Under the pieces are notes generated by a model that ran no database searches, was not told where the DNA came from, and saw nothing but the letters and a program-made list of their open reading frames with translations. DNA of 64,000 bases from Parietaria judaica (lineage: Eukaryota > Streptophyta > Magnoliopsida > Rosales > Urticaceae), in NCBI GenBank assembly GCA_954871525.1, contig OX940862.1, forward strand, positions 39,982,232 through 40,046,231. Reading direction: 5' to 3'. This document shows positions 60,547 through 64,000 of the stretch, in pieces (the stretch's first letter is position 1; the number at the start of each line of letters is the position of its first letter). The position numbers and the translations under genes are program-made.

Positions 60547-61068
60547 ATGGCGCCGAAGAAACAGGTCGTTCGATATCCTTCTGTAGAAGACGTGTATAGA
60601 CGTGTCGACAACGCAGGATTACACGCTCAGGTGGAATTGCTCACGCGCCAGGTTGCTGCGCTGCTGCAGAATCCGGTGGTTCAACAACACCACAGAGTCG
60701 GATCCAACACCGAGGATGACCGTGAAACTCCGTTTGGTAGGAATTTCGATAGCTATGGACACGTGCATAATCCACGTGAAACTGTCTCGGGAAACTGGTG
60801 GGAGTCAGCATTTAAGGTGGATACCCGAAAGTACTACGAGTACGCTGACGAGGAGGCGGAGTACGCCAAAACCGCCTTTGGTGAGCCCGTGTACGATGAG
60901 TACGAAGATACGGAGTACGATGAGGCCGTGTACGACGAAGCGGAGCGCGCCAAAGTCATCTACGACAAGTCCGTGTACGACGAGGCGGAGTACGCCAAAG
61001 TCGTCTATGATGCTCCCGTGTATGATGACGCCATGTATGGAGAAGCCCTTTACGATGGGTCCATATAA
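60547..61068 (+). CDS. Gag-like N-terminus fused to a Tyr/Asp/Glu-rich repeat tail
   Basis: From the ATG 17 bp after the primer-binding site the frame is open for 173 residues. The first 50 residues resemble gypsy gag starts (MAPKKQVVRYPSVEDVYRRV, then a leucine-rich HAQVELLTRQVAALLQ helix). After AFKVDTRKY, where gag normally continues into capsid, the sequence jumps to repeats about 15 residues long: VYDEAERAKVIYDKS, VYDEAEYAKVVYDAP, VYDDAMYGEALYDGS. Acidic YDE stretches occur between the zinc knuckle and protease in some gypsy polyproteins, so a large internal deletion is the simplest reading. No capsid major homology region or zinc knuckle is present. Confidence 0.5.
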   Translation: MAPKKQVVRYPSVEDVYRRVDNAGLHAQVELLTRQVAALLQNPVVQQHHRVGSNTEDDRETPFGRNFDSYGHVHNPRETVSGNWWESAFKVDTRKYYEYADEEAEYAKTAFGEPVYDEYEDTEYDEAVYDEAERAKVIYDKSVYDEAEYAKVVYDAPVYDDAMYGEALYDGSI

Positions 61069-61370
61069 GACGATGCAGAGTACAAAAAATCGTGTATGAC
61101 GAGACTATCTTGGAGGCTAGTAAGACCACCGAATCGAGGATGTTCATTGACGTGAAGGTCTTAACGATCAATACCAAGGTTACCATGCGCAAGAAAGTCA
61201 TTCTAAAAGTAAACCTCGGTGAAATCGAGAAACGGCCACAGAATTGCAAACGCAATGAGGTATTTTTACGGCGGCTGCTTTGGCACCGGTATGAGCATGG
61301 TGATGGCAGGGGTGGCATCATGGACCGGCGGCTCAAATTCTGGACGAATTTTTCGACACCCGGGAGAATG

Positions 61371-61694
61371 ATGCAAGAGTATGGAAGCTGTATAACGTAA
61401 TAGCTCCCTATAATGCCTCACGTTGACTTATCTTGCATCATTTTGTCATTTATGTTTGTTATTCCCTTCATTTATCTTTATTATTTAGTTGCATGATTTT
61501 AGGTATCATATTAAATTAGCTACTTATTCTTAGCAAGTAATTAAGATGATTTAAATTTATTAGTGCGTGCACTATAAACTGTACGCATGAAGGAAGATTG
61601 GAGAGATATATTTTGAATGAGAAAAGAAGTCGAGCTTGCAAATGCGTGTTCATCGTTCTTTCCTATAGAGCGGATCTACATCAGTTTAACATAG
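61371..61694 (+). repeat. Probable 3' LTR of the gypsy remnant
   Basis: Begins TGCAAGAGTATGG just after a pol-tail-like GGGAGAATGA and ends CTACATCAG, which parallels the LTR end before the primer site at 60516. A full left LTR is not present for comparison, so borders are approximate. Confidence 0.45.
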
Positions 61695-61799
61695 AGAAAG
61701 CTTGGGAGTGAATTCCCACGGTAAACTGATCCCAACGAATGTCGCATTGGATGTTTCCGACAATCTTGATTATGATCAAGTGGTAGACGTTGTTCGTCT

Positions 61800-63217
61800 T
61801 TTGGAGAAAAGTTTGTCCGTTAAACTCAAAAGGTAAACCGGTTTGTTCCTACTGGTTTGGAGCTCAAGATAAATGGTGAACCTATAATAATCAAGAATTT
61901 CTCAAAGTGCTTTACTTATATTTCTCTTCGACATTTTTTGTATTATTTGTATATTTAATAATGCAAATATTCATAAGATACCCGATTTCATAAACAAATA
62001 TTTAAGTTCTTTTTTTAGTTTGATTGTTGGATCATGTTATGGCAAGTGTGAGAAAGTATGAGTCTTCAGGGTAGAAATTTCGTTATACATTAAAAAAATT
62101 CAACATATGGGTGTTCATTATTCACGTTTAAGTACTACAAGATGCAAAGAAAATGTACTGCCTATTTTTTCCAACTCAACCATAAAACTGCAGATCGATT
62201 TCTAACACCGATTTGAAAACCTAAAACTCTAGACTTTGGACTTGTTCAGTAGCTAACTCAAACTATGTTTTGTTTCTTAAGATTGATTATTTTGCAGTGA
62301 TTTTAAGAACCCACGTCGAACAAAACAATGACCGATATCAAGATATTAGCGTTTCTTTGACCCAATATAAGTTACCTCAGGTCTTAAAAACTAGTGTTCT
62401 CAATCCCAGTTTATTCGGTTGATGACTACTTTCAGATTCGGTTCTTGGATATTTCTTAACAATGCAAATTATATTTTGAAACTCTATATTTACGGGTTGT
62501 TTTCGTTTCTTCTTAGATCAAATGGTAATTTCAATTGTGTATTTATATTTTATACTCCGAACAACATTACATGTATATTTTATTGGAGAAACATTTTAAT
62601 AAATTATGTATTGTGCGTTTCTCTCCTTTATCTAAACTAGCGGAATAACCCGCGCGATTGAAAAAAAAAATACTACTTATAACTTTGAACAAAATCGTGT
62701 AGTGATCTTAAAACCTATGTTTCTACGAATTCAACAATAGCTGAAACTTTGCGTCTGTTGGAGAATGATTTCACAAGTTTCCAACGCCGCTTTTATCCGT
62801 TGGCAGATGATATGGTTTAGAGAATGGTAATCTCTCTGTTAAAGTCGTATTATTTTTCATATCTATTAGAGCATATTATAGTTTTTTATATAAATTATTA
62901 AATTAATGACTATTTACGAGTATATTAAGCCGAGTTAGTTAATATTAGCCAGAAGGATATGAGCGTAATATGTTGTATTTATAATTACAGAATAAAATGG
63001 GTTCGTGGAGATTTTTACGCATACTTTTTTTATAATATTGTGTTCACCTCATATACTTAATTTCTTTTCTTAATAGAAAATGACGTAAAAATCGGTTAAA
63101 ATATTTTATACTTGTACTTCTTGAAATCATTTAAGTCATTATTCAAATATGTCTCTAAATATTATCAATTTTAGATGACTTATTTTTATTTGTCGTTTCC
63201 CAAATGATCAGTAGCTT

Positions 63218-63267
<50 letters not shown>

Positions 63268-63905
63268 TTGTTAATTCTTTGCTTAATTTTATTCGTAATG
63301 AGCCAAATAAACAGGAGCAAGAAAAATAAAAAAATTATACAGCTATGAAAATATAGATATAAAATAATAATTAATTGTAATACGTTATTATTTTATTCGT
63401 CGCTATAAAACGTTTTAACCGCACTAAATCGTAATGTTTGTTACTGTTTTCAGGATAAATTCTAGTTTTGTAAATCGACAGCATATAAGTAGCGAACGAA
63501 ATAGATATTTTCTAGTCCAAATAAAATAATTAAATCAAATATTCTAATTATTATCTGCGTAAAAGTTCTTGCGGAAATATTTGGCATGCTTATACTATAT
63601 ATAATATATAAATTCGTAAGACGTGGTCTCCAAGTTTCTTACTTGAGCACCCATATTTTTATATGTCAGTATTCGCTACTTTAACATTAATCTATTATAA
63701 GTTTTAACATGATAATGAATCTGCTTATTTAATTGTTAGCGATTTCCTAGGGATTTATTCTTTCTTGTAAATATTATTGATGAAAAAGTGTGCTTGCTAT
63801 ATACATGAACTATCCCTAAAAATATGCGTCTAGTGTTAAAATCACTCTCATAAGAATAACTTTGAGGTGGTTTTTCATTGCTCGTTTTCGATCTTCGCCC
63901 GATGC
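61800..63905. other. AT-rich non-coding DNA of the repeat family
   Basis: No gene is seen. 62.75-63.3 kb echoes the beta-module downstream sequence (ACTTTGCGTCTGTTGGAGAA, ATTTCACAAGTTTCCAACGC). A (TA)n run lies at about 63220-63259. Confidence 0.5.
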
Positions 63906-63911
63906 AACATC

Positions 63912-64000
63912 CATTTACCACCGGGCCATAATCAAGTTTTTTGGAGTTATTCAATGCAGCGATTGCCCCAACGGTTTTACCTTTGGGAGGCGCTCTTCGG
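63912..64000. repeat. Type-beta hairpin module, cut by window end
   Basis: CATTTACCACCGGGCCATAA starts another beta copy; only the left arm and loop are in the window. Confidence 0.65.

Larger units (their letters stand above)
60065..61694 (+). mobile_element. Rearranged Ty3/gypsy-type remnant nested in a hairpin module
   Basis: Order: a gag-derived ORF without its start (60082-60501), a short piece of an LTR 3' end (about 60445-60516), a primer-binding site, a second gag-derived ORF (60547-61068), a decayed pol 3' end, and an LTR (about 61371-61694). The LTR tails agree: AAGTCGAG...CTCTACACCAG against AAGTCGAG...ATCTACATCAG. The two ORF regions are direct duplicates about 580 bp apart. No protease, reverse transcriptase or integrase core is present, so it is a non-autonomous or rearranged copy. 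Confidence 0.65.
60004..61795. repeat. Type-alpha hairpin module split by a retrotransposon remnant
   Basis: The left arm ends at GATTGTTTCAATGAG (60050-60064). The right arm resumes at TTTAACATAGAGAAAGCTTGG (about 61695) and ends at GATCAAGTGGTAGACG. In intact copies these parts are contiguous. Confidence 0.7.

Noticed and set aside
42489..63954. Many 60-110-codon ORFs in the right third
   Set aside because: AT-rich, shared between duplicate blocks only because the DNA is copied, no splice or start context, and no recognised domain.

Overview
This is a nuclear, AT-rich plant sequence from a eudicot. Three intron-containing genes can be supported: a secreted defensin-like peptide (DEFL/LCR type), a galacturonosyltransferase of the GAUT3 type, and photosystem II subunit PsbW. 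The GAUT3 match and the DEFL cysteine pattern recall Brassicales, but I hold the order loosely. Almost everything else is mobile DNA, much of it preserved with its target-site duplications.

Layout. 1-1020: edge of a minus-strand Ty3/gypsy element (gag start, primer-binding site, 855-bp LTR). 1.3-5.2 kb: three long-inverted-repeat (foldback) Mutator-type elements. 5.55-11.63 kb: MULE-1, with about 165-bp terminal inverted repeats (TIRs), a decayed Ulp1-like protease gene, a mudrA transposase remnant lacking its catalytic core, and 21-bp minisatellites. 11.92-13.51 kb: MULE-3, a Pack-MULE-like element with an exact 9-bp target-site duplication and a captured reductase fragment. 14.14-19.87 kb: MULE-2, a Pack-MULE with 88-bp TIRs carrying fragments of a BAHD acyltransferase, the exocyst gene EXO84B and the small GTPase gene ARL2, plus a nine-copy 259-bp tandem array.

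20.8-21.8 kb: DEFL gene with a TATA box abutting a TGACGTCA element. 22.06-22.78 kb: hAT-like element. 22.94-25.64 kb: a 2.7-kb solo LTR with a CTTTC duplication. 27.5-28.3 kb: LINE remnant. 28.4-30.4 kb: direct repeats and a tRNA-derived SINE. 33.0-37.3 kb: GAUT3-like gene with nine exons. 38.1-39.4 kb: PsbW gene with a G-box and CCAAT box. These last two form the only gene-dense island.

40.8-64 kb: an AT-rich nest of related repeat units. A 5.8-kb block is duplicated at an offset of about 9 kb, separated by a 3.2-kb non-autonomous CACTA element with a TTA target duplication. The left edge of the first block carries only the last 47 bp of that CACTA element. Small inverted-repeat (hairpin) modules recur through the region, and one is split by a rearranged gypsy remnant that encodes a Tyr/Asp/Glu-rich repeat protein.

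The three host genes have no evident functional link: a secreted defence or signalling peptide, pectin synthesis in the Golgi, and photosystem II in the thylakoid. The most interesting material is the gene-capturing MULEs, the CACTA-bounded duplication, and the structural changes inside the GAUT3-like gene.
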